DNA of 64,000 nucleotides from Diphasiastrum complanatum (taxonomy: Eukaryota; Streptophyta; Lycopodiopsida; Lycopodiales; Lycopodiaceae). Each line of letters opens with the position of its first letter. Positions within the stretch are counted from its first letter, which is position 1. The stretch lies in assembly GCA_029204225.1 (NCBI GenBank), contig CM055096.1, positions 68,517,741 through 68,581,740 on the forward strand, in the 5' to 3' direction. Position numbers and translations under genes: made by a program. The notes under the pieces were generated by a model that did not search any database, was not told the origin of the DNA, and was given only the letters and a program-made list of their open reading frames with translations. This document shows, piece after piece, positions 43,087 to 52,705 of this stretch.

Positions 43087-44480
43087 ATACTCGATCAAAC
43101 TACGCCATGTTTCTACGGACAAAATTAAATGTGGACAGCTTTCCAGCCTGAGGCCTTGAAAGTTATCAGCAACGGAATATTTTCACGCAAATCTCTGACT
43201 ACCAGAAGATGAGTTTGTGACAAAGCTAACATTTAATGAAGGAACATGCCTTGGTGTTTTTCTGTGCATACCTCCAAATTAAAACAAGGTGATAAGAAAA
43301 GATCACGATAGGCCTACGTTGTTGGCAAAATTTCAGGGAAATTGCGTGCTCCTTAAAAGTTTTACAGCTTTTGTTAATCCGTGTGGCATTTTCTAATATA
43401 GCAAAAAGTGTCTCAAGTTTGCAAATCTAAATTGTGTAATATGTCATTTAGTGGTGAGTGTTGCAATCTTTCATAGCTATTAGCATGTACATTAAGATAG
43501 TAGGAGTCATTACATGTATACATCAACATTGCACAAATCCCTTTGAAAAGTATTCTCGACACTTAACTTTTCATATACAAAACTATAACATTGTGATAGA
43601 CTACAAAGCAGACCACAAAGCCCTTGCTATAATTGTCCTACTATTTCTTAAGTAAACAAAAACAATGTGGTACTGTAGCACAAGGGCCTTGCCATGTCAT
43701 ATTGTCCTATTTTAACTTTTTGTGAAGATTAAAAGAATGTAAAAGGATAGCTTAGTAAAATTTTGATGGTTGTTCTTTAACTTTTTCAGTCAAATGTTTT
43801 ATGGATTGTGATGATGTGGTTTTTTTGGGTTAATCCAACAATTTTAGCATTATGGCAAGGCCTTCGTGACATAATACCACAATAATAACTCGAATACATA
43901 CATTTAAAGCTTTAATACATTATAACAAAGTTCAATACAAGCAATAGAAACTTCGATCTCTTACGATACAGCTTTTGTCTTCTTGTCTTTTAGAAGACGA
44001 GTTTGAACTTGTAAGTCTAAAACTGCTAAATACTAGCTTGTTATTGAGTTCACATGAAGAGATATTACATGATAAGTTTTTTTTATGACTATTATTTTGT
44101 TGTATTAGACAACACAATTAACCTGGTCCAAACAAAGTTGTCCTAGAAAAGACTCATGCTCAAACAAATCCATTTATCAACTTCTTTGTTGAAGAGGTAC
44201 ATGTCGATAAGCTAAGTTATGATGATAATTCATTTGTTTTTCTTAACATTTTAAGTTGCAAGAGTTTACACTATAACAATCACTCCATAAAAGTAGTTAA
44301 ATTTTTTACAATCGTGGAACTAAGATTGCATATTGATATCTAAAAATACCAAGAATTGTATATGGGATGACTTTATCGATAAATAGGTGATCTTCATTCG
44401 AGGATAGTCTCTTACAATAGGTTAATATTTTGATCACAAAATATTTCCATCATTTTGGAATCTTGAAATTGGCAAGGATT
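43087..44480. other. No gene seen downstream of IDL-3
   Basis: AT-rich sequence with no supported frame or repeat. 3' processing signals of IDL-3 cannot be placed with confidence. Confidence 0.4.
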
Positions 44481-44485
44481 CAAAG

Positions 44486-44640
44486 AGTATTTATGATCAA
44501 TACTTAGAACATTTCAGTATTTATGATCAATATCTCAGTATTTATAATCATGATCGATATTCATGAATATTCAGGATCAATATTTACAGTAATCACGACT
44601 AGTATTCACAAAACATATTCATAATACTCACGATCAATGG
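44486..44640. repeat. Degenerate ~15-25-bp repeats, AGTATTTATGATCAATA
   Basis: Variants of TATTTATGATCAATA, TATTCATGAATATTCAGGATC and TATTCACGATCAATG follow one another seven or eight times. Strongly diverged; no coding content. Confidence 0.6.
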
Positions 44641-45038
44641 TCTTTAGGACGCATATTTGAAAAGTCGATTAATTCTTCATCCAATTTTGTATACACCCTA
44701 CAAAAGCGGACGCTATTGAAAATAATAAAAATACATTTTCAAAGAATGGATTCAAAATGATACTTTATACTTCAACAATCATGCCAATATAACCAATCAT
44801 ATCATGCATTAGCTAGTATTTCAATCCAAAGTGCATTTAAAATAACATTTCATGCTTGTAGTCAGATATGAAAGTCTCTATAGGAAGTGAGCTAGAAAAT
44901 TTCAAAAATAGAAATTCAAAATTCTCTTGAAATTACTACTAATATATGCAAACTTAGTGCCTATACAAGAATCATTGCTTTGATGGAAAAAAAGAGGGTG
45001 TGTGAGTGTGAGAAACTAAAATAGCTTGAAAAGAAAAA

Positions 45039-45090
45039 CGAACACGAAAAGAATCGAACTCGAAACTCGAACAAGAAACGAACTCGAACA
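45039..45090. repeat. Short CGAACTCGAA-like repeats
   Basis: ATCGAACTCGAA, ACTCGAACAAGAAACG and AACTCGAACAG occur in tandem, directly next to the LTR of the minus-strand copia C element. This could be the element's flank or a decayed part of its LTR. Confidence 0.5.
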
Positions 45091-45096
45091 GAAAGT

Positions 45097-45384
45097 GTTC
45101 GTGTGCAGTGGAATGAGCTATATTACTCTCTCCCTAAGCATGACTATGCCTATCAGAAATGAACAGAACATTAGTGATAGAACTCACGGTCGATCTGATT
45201 ACGTAGCCAAACATTAACAAAACATGAATCATGTATAAAAATACAGTGTCACATTTTTCGTCTTTTTCGCTTGTCTTATTTTACATGTAATTATGCAGAC
45301 TGTGCGACAACATGAGTAAAAATGCAGCATAAATGGAGGCAGATTTAAATAGGATTTAGGAGAGTAGAGGAGATAAATCCAACA
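45097..45384 (-). mobile_element. 3' LTR of copia C, internally shortened
   Basis: On the minus strand it starts TGTTGGATTTATCTCCTC at 45384, after the purine tract AAGGGGAGG. Its far part (GTTCTATCACTAATGTTCTG, TGATAGGCATAGTCATGC) matches the end of the LTR at 62740-63884 near 63775-63820. It is about 290 bp against 1145 bp, so most of the LTR has been deleted. Confidence 0.65.
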
Positions 45385-46930
45385 CCTCCCCTTAATCTGG
45401 ATCCGTGAATGCCTTGATTTTCAGACTAAGCAATGCACAAGATTTGTTGTGTGCATTAACACTTAATGTCTTCATGAATATATCTGCAACCATGTCTTGC
45501 ATTCTGTAGTACGTTAAGCTCACCTCCTTGTTGAGAACCTTGCCCCTGATATAGTGATATCTGATTTCAATGTGCTTACTCCTAGAGTGAAATCTAGGGT
45601 TGGCCGATAAGGCAATAGCACTCTGATTATCACGGAATAAAATTGTAGGGCTATACTGATACAGATTGATGTCTGACAGAAAATTTTTCAACCAAAACGT
45701 TTCTTAATAGATTGAGAAGCAGCAATGTATTCTGCTTCTGTAGAAGAAAGTGCAATAGAGGTTTGCTTATGACTGTTCCATGAGATACGATTGCCATTGA
45801 AGAAGAATGTAAATTCAGATGTGGACTTACGATTGTCTACATCTCCCTAGATTGCATCACAATATCCACTGAGTTGATGAAGATTGTCATTGTTGACATC
45901 TCTATAGCAGATGCACTGGTCCATGGTAGCTCGAATATACCTCATGGCTCTTATGAGAGCCTTCCAATGGGTAATGCCATAATTAGCCATATATTGGCTG
46001 AGTGAGCTTACTGCAAAAGAGATATCTGGTCTTGTACAGACCATTGCGTACATGAGAGATCCAAGTATCGATCGATAAGGATACTCTCTCATCTGCTCCT
46101 CTTCCTGCTTGGTTTGGGGACATTGGTCCTTTGACAAATGCAAGCTTGGATCCATCAGTGAGTGAGCTAATTTCTAATTCATTATATTGTACCTGTTAAG
46201 AACATTGTGAAGATACCTTTGTTGAGTGATGTAAATCAGTCATCTCGCTCTATCTCTGTGGATTTGAATGCCCAGACAAAAGTGAGCTTCACCCAGATCA
46301 GTCATGTCAATGAAGAATGTGTTGATCCTCTAAAACCAAGCTCTGGCAGATTGTTTCAAGTCGTAAAGTGCCCTATGGAGCTTATAGACATGATTTTTCA
46401 TACCTTCCAAAATTTATTTTTCGGGCTGGATCATGTAGATGTCTTCTTGTATAACTCCATTCAGATAAGTTGTTTGCACATCAAGTTGATGTACTTCGAG
46501 GTCGGCAGCTGCAGCATAAGATAGGAGGGCTCGGATTGACAAATGCTTGACTACTAGATTGAAAGTCTCATTGTAGTTGACGTTGGAAATCTGAGTGAAT
46601 CCTTGTGCTACCAGTCTTACCGTCCTTTGATCAATTGCTCCATTGGCATTGTATTTGATCTTGAAGATCCATTTGCAATCAATAATATTGCAGCCAATAG
46701 GAGCTTCGACTAGTGACCAAGTCTGATTCTTGATCAGAGAGGAATACTCTCTGTCCATCGCTTATCTCCAGAGATCAGAGTCTGGTTGGCTGAGTGCCTC
46801 TTCGACTGTCGTCGGTTCCTGTATCAAGAGACATTAAGACTCAGGAGTATACCTTGTGGGCTGTGTGCGCACTCGGCTTGATCTTTTGGTTAGTAATAAG
46901 TGCTTCCACGAAAGGATTCACCCTATTACA
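45385..46930 (-). pseudogene. Copia family C polymerase (RT and RNase H)
   Basis: Minus-strand frames in order: 46414-46758 with DREYSSLIKNQTWSLVEAPI, CKWIFKIKYNANGAI, LVAQGFTQ and VHQLDVQTTYLNGVI; 45847-46155 with EYPYRSILGSLMYAMVCTRP then SQYMANYGITHWKALIRAMR; 45392-45691 with LFRDNQSAIALSANPRFHSR then SKHIEIRYHYIRG. These are the start of the RT, the connection region and the RNase H. The YVDD catalytic block between 46414 and 46155 cannot be read, and each boundary has stops. 46760-46930 still encodes the linker before RT (EALSQPDSDLWR). Upstream gag and integrase are missing. Confidence 0.82.
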
Positions 46931-47384
46931 CACATGACTTCTCCTTCAAATATTTTCACTCTGAGTGATAGAAACCACTATTCCATCGAAATCCATTTAT
47001 GCAACAGAGTATAGCACAGGATCGCCAAATCTTGCCATAGAGTCAACTTGTCAACAAGGTAAACCCAATGGGCTCCCCGGGCAAGGGAGGTTTGGTTGTG
47101 AGATCAAATACCGCCCAGTGGGTAGGAGACGATCCAGGAAGCGAAGGTTTTCTGCTCGATGTCTTCCTTCAATACAAAGTCTGAGGGAATCTAAAGTGAG
47201 GGCTCATATCTGTGTGGGGATTGCCTAATGAATCCCGCATTCTCATGTCTACTGATCTTATTTGCTTGCGCTGGGCGTCTATAACCTGGCAGATCATTGT
47301 AAGATCTTCCCCGACATCAATAATGCATCTCATAAAAAAGGGTACTAGGTCACAAGCATCGGAGGCAAAAAAAAAGCCCGAGTT

Positions 47385-47606
47385 TTAATTTATTGTAAAT
47401 TCGATGCAGAAGCCCCCCATACTTTGGACCAAATAGAACGGTCCTCGCAAGAAGCAAAAAGGCGAATGGCCCGACTTTTTGAGAAACAACTGGCAAAGAA
47501 TGAGAACCAAATTTATGAACCCGAAGACTCGGTGCCGTTGTCGCCGCCCGCGTCTGAAAAGCACAGCAGGATCAAAGAAAGCGAACCAAAAGGAGAATAC
47601 GTCTGA
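47385..47606 (+). other. Open stretch in NUMT, identity unknown
   Basis: The frame from about 47385 reads CKFDAEAPHTLDQIERSSQE, RRMARLFEKQLAKNENQIYE and PEDSVPLSPPASEKHSRIKE, closing at 47606. It is highly charged and looks like the tail of a real organelle protein or ORF, with the N-terminal part missing. I could not assign it to a standard plant mitochondrial gene. Confidence 0.4.
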
Positions 47607-47609
47607 GAA

Positions 47610-48435
47610 GTGTAGAGTAAGTAGTTGAAATCTACTTGCTTCGCACGTTGCTCTGGTGAAGCTGGCGGCCACTCAAGCTTCATGAACTTCAAAAGGCAAC
47701 CCTAACCAAGCATAAAAACAGACATTATTTTTGCTTGTGCCAGTGACTTTTCCGAACCCAACCACTATCTCATTTTTTGTGAGATGAAATTCCATGCCAT
47801 AACTGTTATTTGTATTTTACTTCCTACTGGCGCTGTTGGAAAATCTGCACAAATAGGCACGAATGACAAAATAAAAAGACTACCAATACTCTGTTGTCTA
47901 TACTATTCCTCAATTTTATTAGGACCAATGAAAATACAAACTGGAAAAAGTCGTGTTTGACAAAAACAGAACAATAAATAATTCGTACTGATCAGTTGGA
48001 ATTTCTCCACCAAATAGAAAAGTATATATGTAATGAGTGAGAAGAAAAGCTCGCACATTTACTTATCGGAACACCGCCAGCCCTGAAGGGCGGTCAACAA
48101 GGCGATATCGGGGGGATAGAAAAAAAAACCGAAGCACCCGGCCTTCGAGTAAACCCGGGCACTTCGAGGCTGCCAGAGCTTTAGCTATCGCCCGGAGGCT
48201 TTAGCTCTCGAGCAAAGGTTAACAGAGCAAAGCGTTTTCCGGAAGAGGGGAGAGGGTAGAGGGCATGAAGAGGCACTCGACGCTGCCGGACGACCAGAAG
48301 AAGGTCATAACCTCGACACTGCCTAAGAAGAATGATCTTTTCTGACAACTAAAAAAAAGGCTCAGTTACTTATTTGGCGAAAGGTATGCCAACATTTTGG
48401 CAAGCAAAAGGTCTGCCAGAATGCAAAGAGAAAGA
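47610..48435. other. NUMT intergenic sequence, no gene seen
   Basis: Mitochondrial-style spacer with small GC hairpins, such as GAACACCGCCAGCCCTGAAG and CACCCGGCCTTCGAG with CCCGGGCACTTCGAGG near 48138-48170. No gene recognised. Confidence 0.4.
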
Positions 48436-48449
48436 AACAGAAAAGCCTT

Positions 48450-48953
48450 ATGCTGCAAGTCAGAAGATCTCCTATACAGAAAAAAGCCCAAGATATTGAA
48501 AAAGAATCTTCATCTATTTTTTTATTTCATTGTAGTGGTTTGACAAGTAAACAATGGCGACATCCCAAAAATATATTGTGCACCTTTAATGGTAGAACTT
48601 TATTCCAACCGAGTTGCAAATGGAAACTGCCGCATAAGAACGAACAAGGTGGTTTTTTTGCACAGCTTGCTTCTAGCGCTGGTCCCACTTGTTTCTTTTA
48701 TTTGACCGAAGAAGCACCAGACCAGGCATGGTCACAATTGCTACCTCCGGCCTACCAGAACCAAAATCTAGTTCTATTATACGGACAACACCGATATACC
48801 TTGGTAAATCATATGGATATACAAAAAAGCCGCTGATTCAAAAGCAACATCATTATTTCCTCCATTTTTTTTGCTTATAGTTTACCCATGGCTTGATTTA
48901 TGCTTTTGCTTTTCCTTGTTCGCACCAGCCAAAGGATCCGACGGGGTAACTTA
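48450..48953 (+). pseudogene. rpl10: Mitochondrial ribosomal protein L10 gene, frameshifted
   Basis: 48450-48836 encodes LQVRRSPIQKKAQDIEKESS, FHCSGLTSKQWRHPKNILCT, FNGRTLFQPSCKWKLPHKNE and ASSAGPTCFFYLTEEAPDQA, the pattern of the plant mitochondrial L10 protein (formerly an unassigned conserved ORF). An extra base near 48822 (GATATACAAAAAAGCC) ends the frame early at IQKSR. Reading the other frame from there gives DSKATSLFPPFFLLIVYPWL and CFCFSLFAPAKGSDGVT up to a stop near 48953, where the normal C-terminus would be. It is therefore almost full length with one disabling insertion. RNA editing cannot cure a frameshift, which marks this as non-functional. Confidence 0.78.
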
Positions 48954-49149
48954 GTCACGAAAGGATAACCCAATAACTGGAAAGGTGCGAAACACTTGAT
49001 GGGCAGAGCTGGGCACGTAGTTTATGGCGAAGCTCAGAGAATGGAATGTGTTCTCTCCATCAAGCCGCGAACCCGCTGCTGGCTGGTCGTCAGGTGCGTA
49101 GCTGTAGCGCAGGCATCCCAAAGGGAGCCGGGAACCACGACTTAGCTTC

Positions 49150-49430
49150 CCAGCCTTCAACTCTTGCCATCCAAACCCACTTGACATACAAGCAACCAAC
49201 TCGCCAACAACGATCAGACTTAACCAACTTGAAGTTCCGAAAACCAACATTGAGATCCAACCTGGCGCCATGCCAGATCGGGGGTCCCGATGTGGGTGAC
49301 TTCCCTCCAAGCAAGCCGCCCGACATACATCAAACTTAACCAACTTGAAGCTTCGTTACAAACGAGTAACATCCATTCCAAGCAAGTGGTCTGACTTACA
49401 TCAGACTTAACCAACTGAAAGCTTCGTCAC
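49150..49430. repeat. Diverged repeats with CAGACTTAACCAACTTGAAG
   Basis: Three units of about 80-110 bp. Each has an AAGCAA..(GCC/TGG) phrase followed by GA(C/T)..ACAT(C/A)A(A/G)ACTTAACCAACTTGAAG; they lie near 49190-49235, 49311-49350 and 49379-49420. CTGGCGCCA.GCC appears in the interspersed parts. They produce overlapping open frames without biological meaning. Confidence 0.5.
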
Positions 49431-49759
49431 GAGCGCTGGAAGCCAACCTGGCGCCACGCCAGACTGGAAGCCATAAACAGGTAACTTCCACCCAAGCAAG
49501 CCATCCAACTCAGCCGACAGGTTAGAGCCCGTTCCCCAAGAGCTTAACCCATTTACGTTCATGCAAGGAACACTCAGAACCACAAGCCGCGACAGATATG
49601 GAGACAACCAGTTCCTGAACCAAATGGTCCTGACAGCATACCGCTGGCGCCACGGACCGAATGGTCCCGACGGCATACCGCTGGCGTTCTGGGATACGAC
49701 CCTCAACTATGTGCCAACTTAAAAATTTTGAAGTGGCCTTACAACTGGCGCTTTTACCG

Positions 49760-50200
49760 AACACTGAAACCCAGAAGGTAGTCAGAGTCAGTTTGAGGAA
49801 AATCCCACTTTGTTGATAAATCTGAGAAGGTTACATTTCAAGTGTGTGACCGACCCTAGTCTCCGGGGCGCTAGCATGCCAAGGCGAGAGCTATGACAAC
49901 ATTCCAGCAAGGGAGGCTGAGACTTCGTGGGAGCTCGCCCTGAGTCGCAACCCGCACTCCCCTATAGTATTGGTGGGATTCGGCACTCCCCCCTCATACG
50001 AAGCACTCTACCCAGGCTGGTAAAGCACGTTTTTCTCTCTCTAGGATTTTCTCTTTCTAGAAAGTCATTTTCTCTCTCTAGATTTTATTGATCCCCAGGC
50101 TTCCTTTAGTCATGCCTAGATTGTGTGAGGTGATTGCACATCGATCTGAGCTCTCTGGACTTCGCTAGAACCGATCAAAGATTTTCAGCCACAGGAACTT
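49760..50200 (+). mobile_element. Possible gypsy-type LTR remnant
   Basis: The stretch ends CAGCCACAGGAACT and is followed by TGGCGCCGG at 50200, which resembles the TGGCGCCGTTG primer site of many plant gypsy elements. CT-rich motifs (TTTTCTCTCTCTAGG, repeated near 50030-50080) look like LTR leader sequence. A second LTR and any gag-pol are absent. If correct, a nuclear element inserted into the mitochondrial block. Confidence 0.3.
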
Positions 50201-50300
50201 GGCGCCGGTTGGATTCTGGTCACAGTGGCGCCGACGCCATTGGCGCCGGGAGCAGCAGGGGCGCTGCTGGCGCCGGGGACAATGCTGGCGCCGGAAGTAA
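50196..50300. repeat. GGCGCC-rich short repeats
   Basis: GGCGCCG recurs five times in about 100 bp (near 50201, 50226, 50241, 50269 and 50287). The frame through it is Gly/Ala-rich by consequence. Confidence 0.6.
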
Positions 50301-50521
50301 AGCTTGTAAAGGTAGCTTTACAACAGTAGCACTTCGTTTCGTTGGCGAGCAAACGAGGGCCAGAGGCTGAAGAAAAATAGGCGACACGAACGTTCCCCGA
50401 ACGAAGGAAGTGAAGAACTTGGCTGGCAAAACGAGCAAAGGCGCGGAGATAGGAAAGGCAAACAATGGCACGAAGCGCTTCAAAGGTTGTAAAGATGCAA
50501 GCTAATGGATGATGTGTTTTT

Positions 50522-50594
50522 GGCGAATAACGAGATTCGAACCCGTGTTTTCAAATTAACAATCTGACACTTTCACCTATTAAGTTATACTCGT
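50522..50594 (-). tRNA. tRNA-Asn(GUU)-like sequence
   Basis: The minus strand folds as a standard 73-nt cloverleaf. Acceptor ACGAGTA pairs with TATTCGC (first pair mismatched). D-stem ACTT pairs with AAGT around loop AATAGGTGA. Anticodon stem TCAGA pairs with TTTGA with loop TTGTTAA, so the anticodon is GTT at 50558-50560. T-stem ACGGG pairs with CTCGT with loop TTCGAAT. The TTCGAA loop and 7-nt anticodon loop are regular. It does not look like the plastid-derived tRNA-Asn commonly used in angiosperm mitochondria. The imperfect first pair suggests it may not be functional. Confidence 0.6.
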
Positions 50595-50621
50595 CCTTAT
50601 TTCCAATTCAGAAACTAAAAT

Positions 50622-50700
50622 ACTCGCTAGCGGATTCGAACCGATAACCCAAAGGAACAGATTTTGAAACTGCTGCGTTTACCATTTCCACCAAGCAAGT
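50622..50700 (-). tRNA. tRNA-Leu(CAA)-like sequence
   Basis: On the minus strand, acceptor ACTTGCT pairs with AGCGAGT (one G-U). A leucine-type D-arm GGTGGAAATGGTAAACGC follows. The anticodon arm GCAGT/TCTGT carries loop TTCAAAA (anticodon CAA), a roughly 11-nt variable region comes next, and T-arm ATCGG-TTCGAAT-CCGCT has one mismatch. GGTGGAAxTGGTAxAC is typical of bacterial and plastid Leu tRNAs. Mismatches in the anticodon and T stems suggest decay. Confidence 0.5.
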
Positions 50701-50702
50701 AT

Positions 50703-50777
50703 GCTCACTATCGGATTTTAACCGATAACCTATAGGCACAATGAGTCTGTCGTGTTTACCATTTCCATCAAGTGAGC
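50703..50777 (-). pseudogene. Degenerate tRNA-Leu-like sequence
   Basis: Acceptor GCTCACT pairs perfectly with AGTGAGC, and T-stem ATCGG pairs perfectly with CCGAT around loop TTAAAAT. The D-arm TGATGGAAATGGTAAACAC is close to that of the preceding sequence. The anticodon arm appears to have lost about five bases (ACAGACTCATTGTG) and cannot form a 7-nt loop. It is probably a duplicate of the 50622-50700 sequence. Confidence 0.45.
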
Positions 50778-51315
50778 TTGGGGAAGCAAATGGCAGAGCG
50801 GAGAGCTCCGCTCTCCCATTGCCACTTTATTCTCTAGACATCCTTTGCCTTGCCAGGCTTGCTTCGGCTGGCTTGGCCGTACGTACTTGCTTGCGGCCTC
50901 GCCTTATTATCTTGGCGGGAATGTTTGTTGAGGTAATCAAGCAGCCGACGCTCCATCAGATTAATTAGTGCACCCTTCGCAGGCTGCGCCTGTAGAGCGC
51001 TCCTTCGTTTACAAACCTTGTCAACCCTCTCCTTTATTTATTCCTTGTCCTTTATTGATTATTTATATAAGTCCATTTAATTATTACGTACGAGTAGCCA
51101 GCAAGAGTGTGCTTGGTGCAAAGTCATTTTTACCATGCGAGATCTCTAGGAAGACTTGCATTCTTTTCATTCATATTCTCTATGAATTTTATCTTTTTTC
51201 ATGAAGATGTCTTGCCATGGAATGAGGTAATAGAATGAAAAAGTGTTATGACCCGTTCCTTCCCAACGAGAGAATCAGTTGTATTTTGATCACCAAAGAA
51301 GAATGATTCAATTTT
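50778..51315. other. NUMT sequence, no gene assigned
   Basis: Organelle-like spacer with GGCTTGCTTCGGCTGGCTTG phrases. The part from 51240 (GTGTTATGACCCGTTCC..) is shared with 51940 (GTGTTATGACCTC..), marking the start of a duplicated piece that carries the nad5 5' end. Confidence 0.4.
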
Positions 51316-51512
51316 GTATTTACTCCTAGTACTGTTGCCCTTGCCTGGTAGCTTTGTTGCAGAAGCTTTTGTTGGTCGTTTTCTGGGTTGTTAAAAAAAG
51401 CCAAGGAAGGGAGTTTACCGGGGTAACTCTATATTTGCCAATTCATTTATGGTTTACACGGCTTCCGGCAAATAAAGCAGCTATCGAAGCTATGCTTGTC
51501 AAGAATTGAGTA
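51316..51512 (+). pseudogene. nad5: nad5 fragments: start of exon 1 and part of exon 2
   Basis: 51316-51390 translates as [18 protein letters not shown] then GRFLG, the N-terminus of NADH dehydrogenase subunit 5. After about 40 bp, 51430-51512 reads [20 protein letters not shown] then VKN, stop, VGD, corresponding to the FWFTRL.A.KAAI.AMLV.RVGD region that in plants lies in exon 2. The intervening part of exon 1, intron 1 and the exon 2 start are gone. There are stops, so it is a relic. Confidence 0.65.
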
Positions 51513-52032
51513 GGTGATTCTCTTGAGTTAGCTCTCCGAGAAAACTCATTATTTTATGCATATTATTCACGAATCCCCCGGATTAGGTTTCACCGCTCAC
51601 TAGACAACAGGGGCTTTTGTTTATTCCGTCTCCCCCCCCCCCCCCCCTCAACGCATCGGAAGTAAAGACACTTCTTCAACCAGCCTAGAGGAAACCCTGG
51701 AAGAAAGACCCCCTCGGATGAGGTAGCCGAAGGTCTTCCCCCTCACTCACAGAGAAGTGGTATTTGAGCTTCACAAGCAATTAGTACAGGTTTTGCAAAG
51801 CAAAATCTCGAAATCCAAACTCTCCTGAAGAGAGTCGAACTCCTAGAGCATAAATTAGAGGAAGACCTCTTTTTAGGTCGAACATGCGAGAAAGCCATAA
51901 AGGGCTAGAATCGGCAAGATGTTTCTACGATTGAAAGAAGTGTTATGACCTCTAAGAAATAAAATAAAAGCGTGGCTCCGCTCCAGAGATAATCAATTGT
52001 ATTCTGATCACTAAAGAAAAAGATTTATTTAT

Positions 52033-52405
52033 TACGTATCTACTCATAGTATTGTTGCCCCTGCTAGGTAGCTTCGTTGCTGGAGCTTTTGGTCGTTTTC
52101 TGGGTTCAAAAGGAACCGCTATAATAACCACCACGTTTCATTATCTTCCATTTTATCTTTGATTGCTTTCTATGAAGTTGCACTGGGAGCCAGTGCTTGC
52201 TATATCAAGATTGCTCCATGGATTTTCTCGGAGATGTTCGATGCTTCTTGGGGCTTCTTGTTTGATAGTCTGACTGTAGTTATGTTAATTGTGGTTACAT
52301 TTGCAAGTAGCTTAGTTCATCTTTATTCTATTTCATATATGTCCGAGGATCCACATAGCCCTCAATTTATGTGTTATTTATCCATTCCTACTTTTTTTAT
52401 GCTAC
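52033..52405 (+). pseudogene. nad5: nad5 exon 1
   Basis: Begins [20 protein letters not shown] and [14 protein letters not shown], then a deletion of about four bases near 52135 shifts the frame. The second frame gives [60 protein letters not shown] and [15 protein letters not shown], the normal end of exon 1. Subunit 5 is a proton-pumping membrane arm component of complex I, so the hydrophobic content is as expected. The frameshift means it is not functional. A shorter duplicate of its first part is at 51316-51390. Confidence 0.85.
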
Positions 52406-52600
52406 CGGAGAGTGTAACTCGAAGGACATAAAACAATGCGTATAGCCAGGCGGCTATATTGCCATCCTAGCCGAGGGGATGCTCCTACCTCACCATGCGA
52501 TCCTGGCAACGGGAAGGTTCCAGGGAAAGAGGAGAAGAAAGTCGGATGAAGGGAGACCATCATGTCCGGCTTCGAGGGAGGGCTTGAAAGCCCTACCCGC
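52406..52600 (+). other. Group II intron remnant with D5/D6-like hairpins
   Basis: Follows nad5 exon 1, starting about GAGTGTAACTCGAAGGACAT, consistent with the 5' end of nad5 intron 1. The body is deleted: only about 195 bp remain. At 52541-52575, GTCGGATGAAGGGAGACC with ATCATGTCCGGCTTCG looks like a mitochondrial domain 5 stem-loop, followed by a domain 6-like GAGGGCTTGAAAGCCCTACC. The order is right for the end of a group II intron, but the exon after it is not nad5. Confidence 0.5.
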
Positions 52601-52700
52601 CAAATAATTGACTTGCATCATGATATTTTTTTCTCTTTAATGATTATATTGATCTTCGTTTTATGGATGTTGGTTCGCGCTTTATGGCATTTTCACTATT
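52601..52700 (+). pseudogene. cox2: cox2 fragment
   Basis: Encodes [20 protein letters not shown] then [13 protein letters not shown], the first membrane segment of cytochrome c oxidase subunit 2. It starts near codon 33 of the usual protein and stops being similar right after HFHY. It is joined directly to the intron D6-like hairpin upstream. The open frame 52562-52831 merges this with unrelated sequence on both sides and is not a gene. Confidence 0.8.
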
Positions 52701-52705
52701 CTAGG

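Larger units (their letters stand above)
46960..52700. other. Mitochondrial-type DNA block (probable NUMT), rearranged
   Basis: Composition changes abruptly to more GC-balanced, non-repetitive sequence. The block carries recognisable angiosperm mitochondrial genes in pieces: rpl10 (48450-48953), two parts of nad5 (51316-51512 and 52033-52405), a group II intron 3' end and a cox2 piece, with three organelle-like tRNA sequences. Frameshifts and stops in the genes show they are not the working mitochondrial copies. The left limit is approximate (between 46960 and 47050). The segment 49440-50520 may be a later nuclear insertion. An assembly join between mitochondrial and nuclear contigs is a real alternative, although the flanking copia sequences and gene decay argue against it. 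Confidence 0.75.

Noticed and set aside
49046-49764. Several overlapping frames on both strands
   Set aside because: Shared short repeats and GC content generate them; no motif recognised.
50134-50370. Gly/Ala-rich 78-residue frame
   Set aside because: Explained by GGCGCC repeats next to a possible primer site.
46960-52700. Chloroplast origin of the organelle block
   Set aside because: The recognisable genes (nad5, cox2, rpl10) are mitochondrial; no plastid gene was seen.
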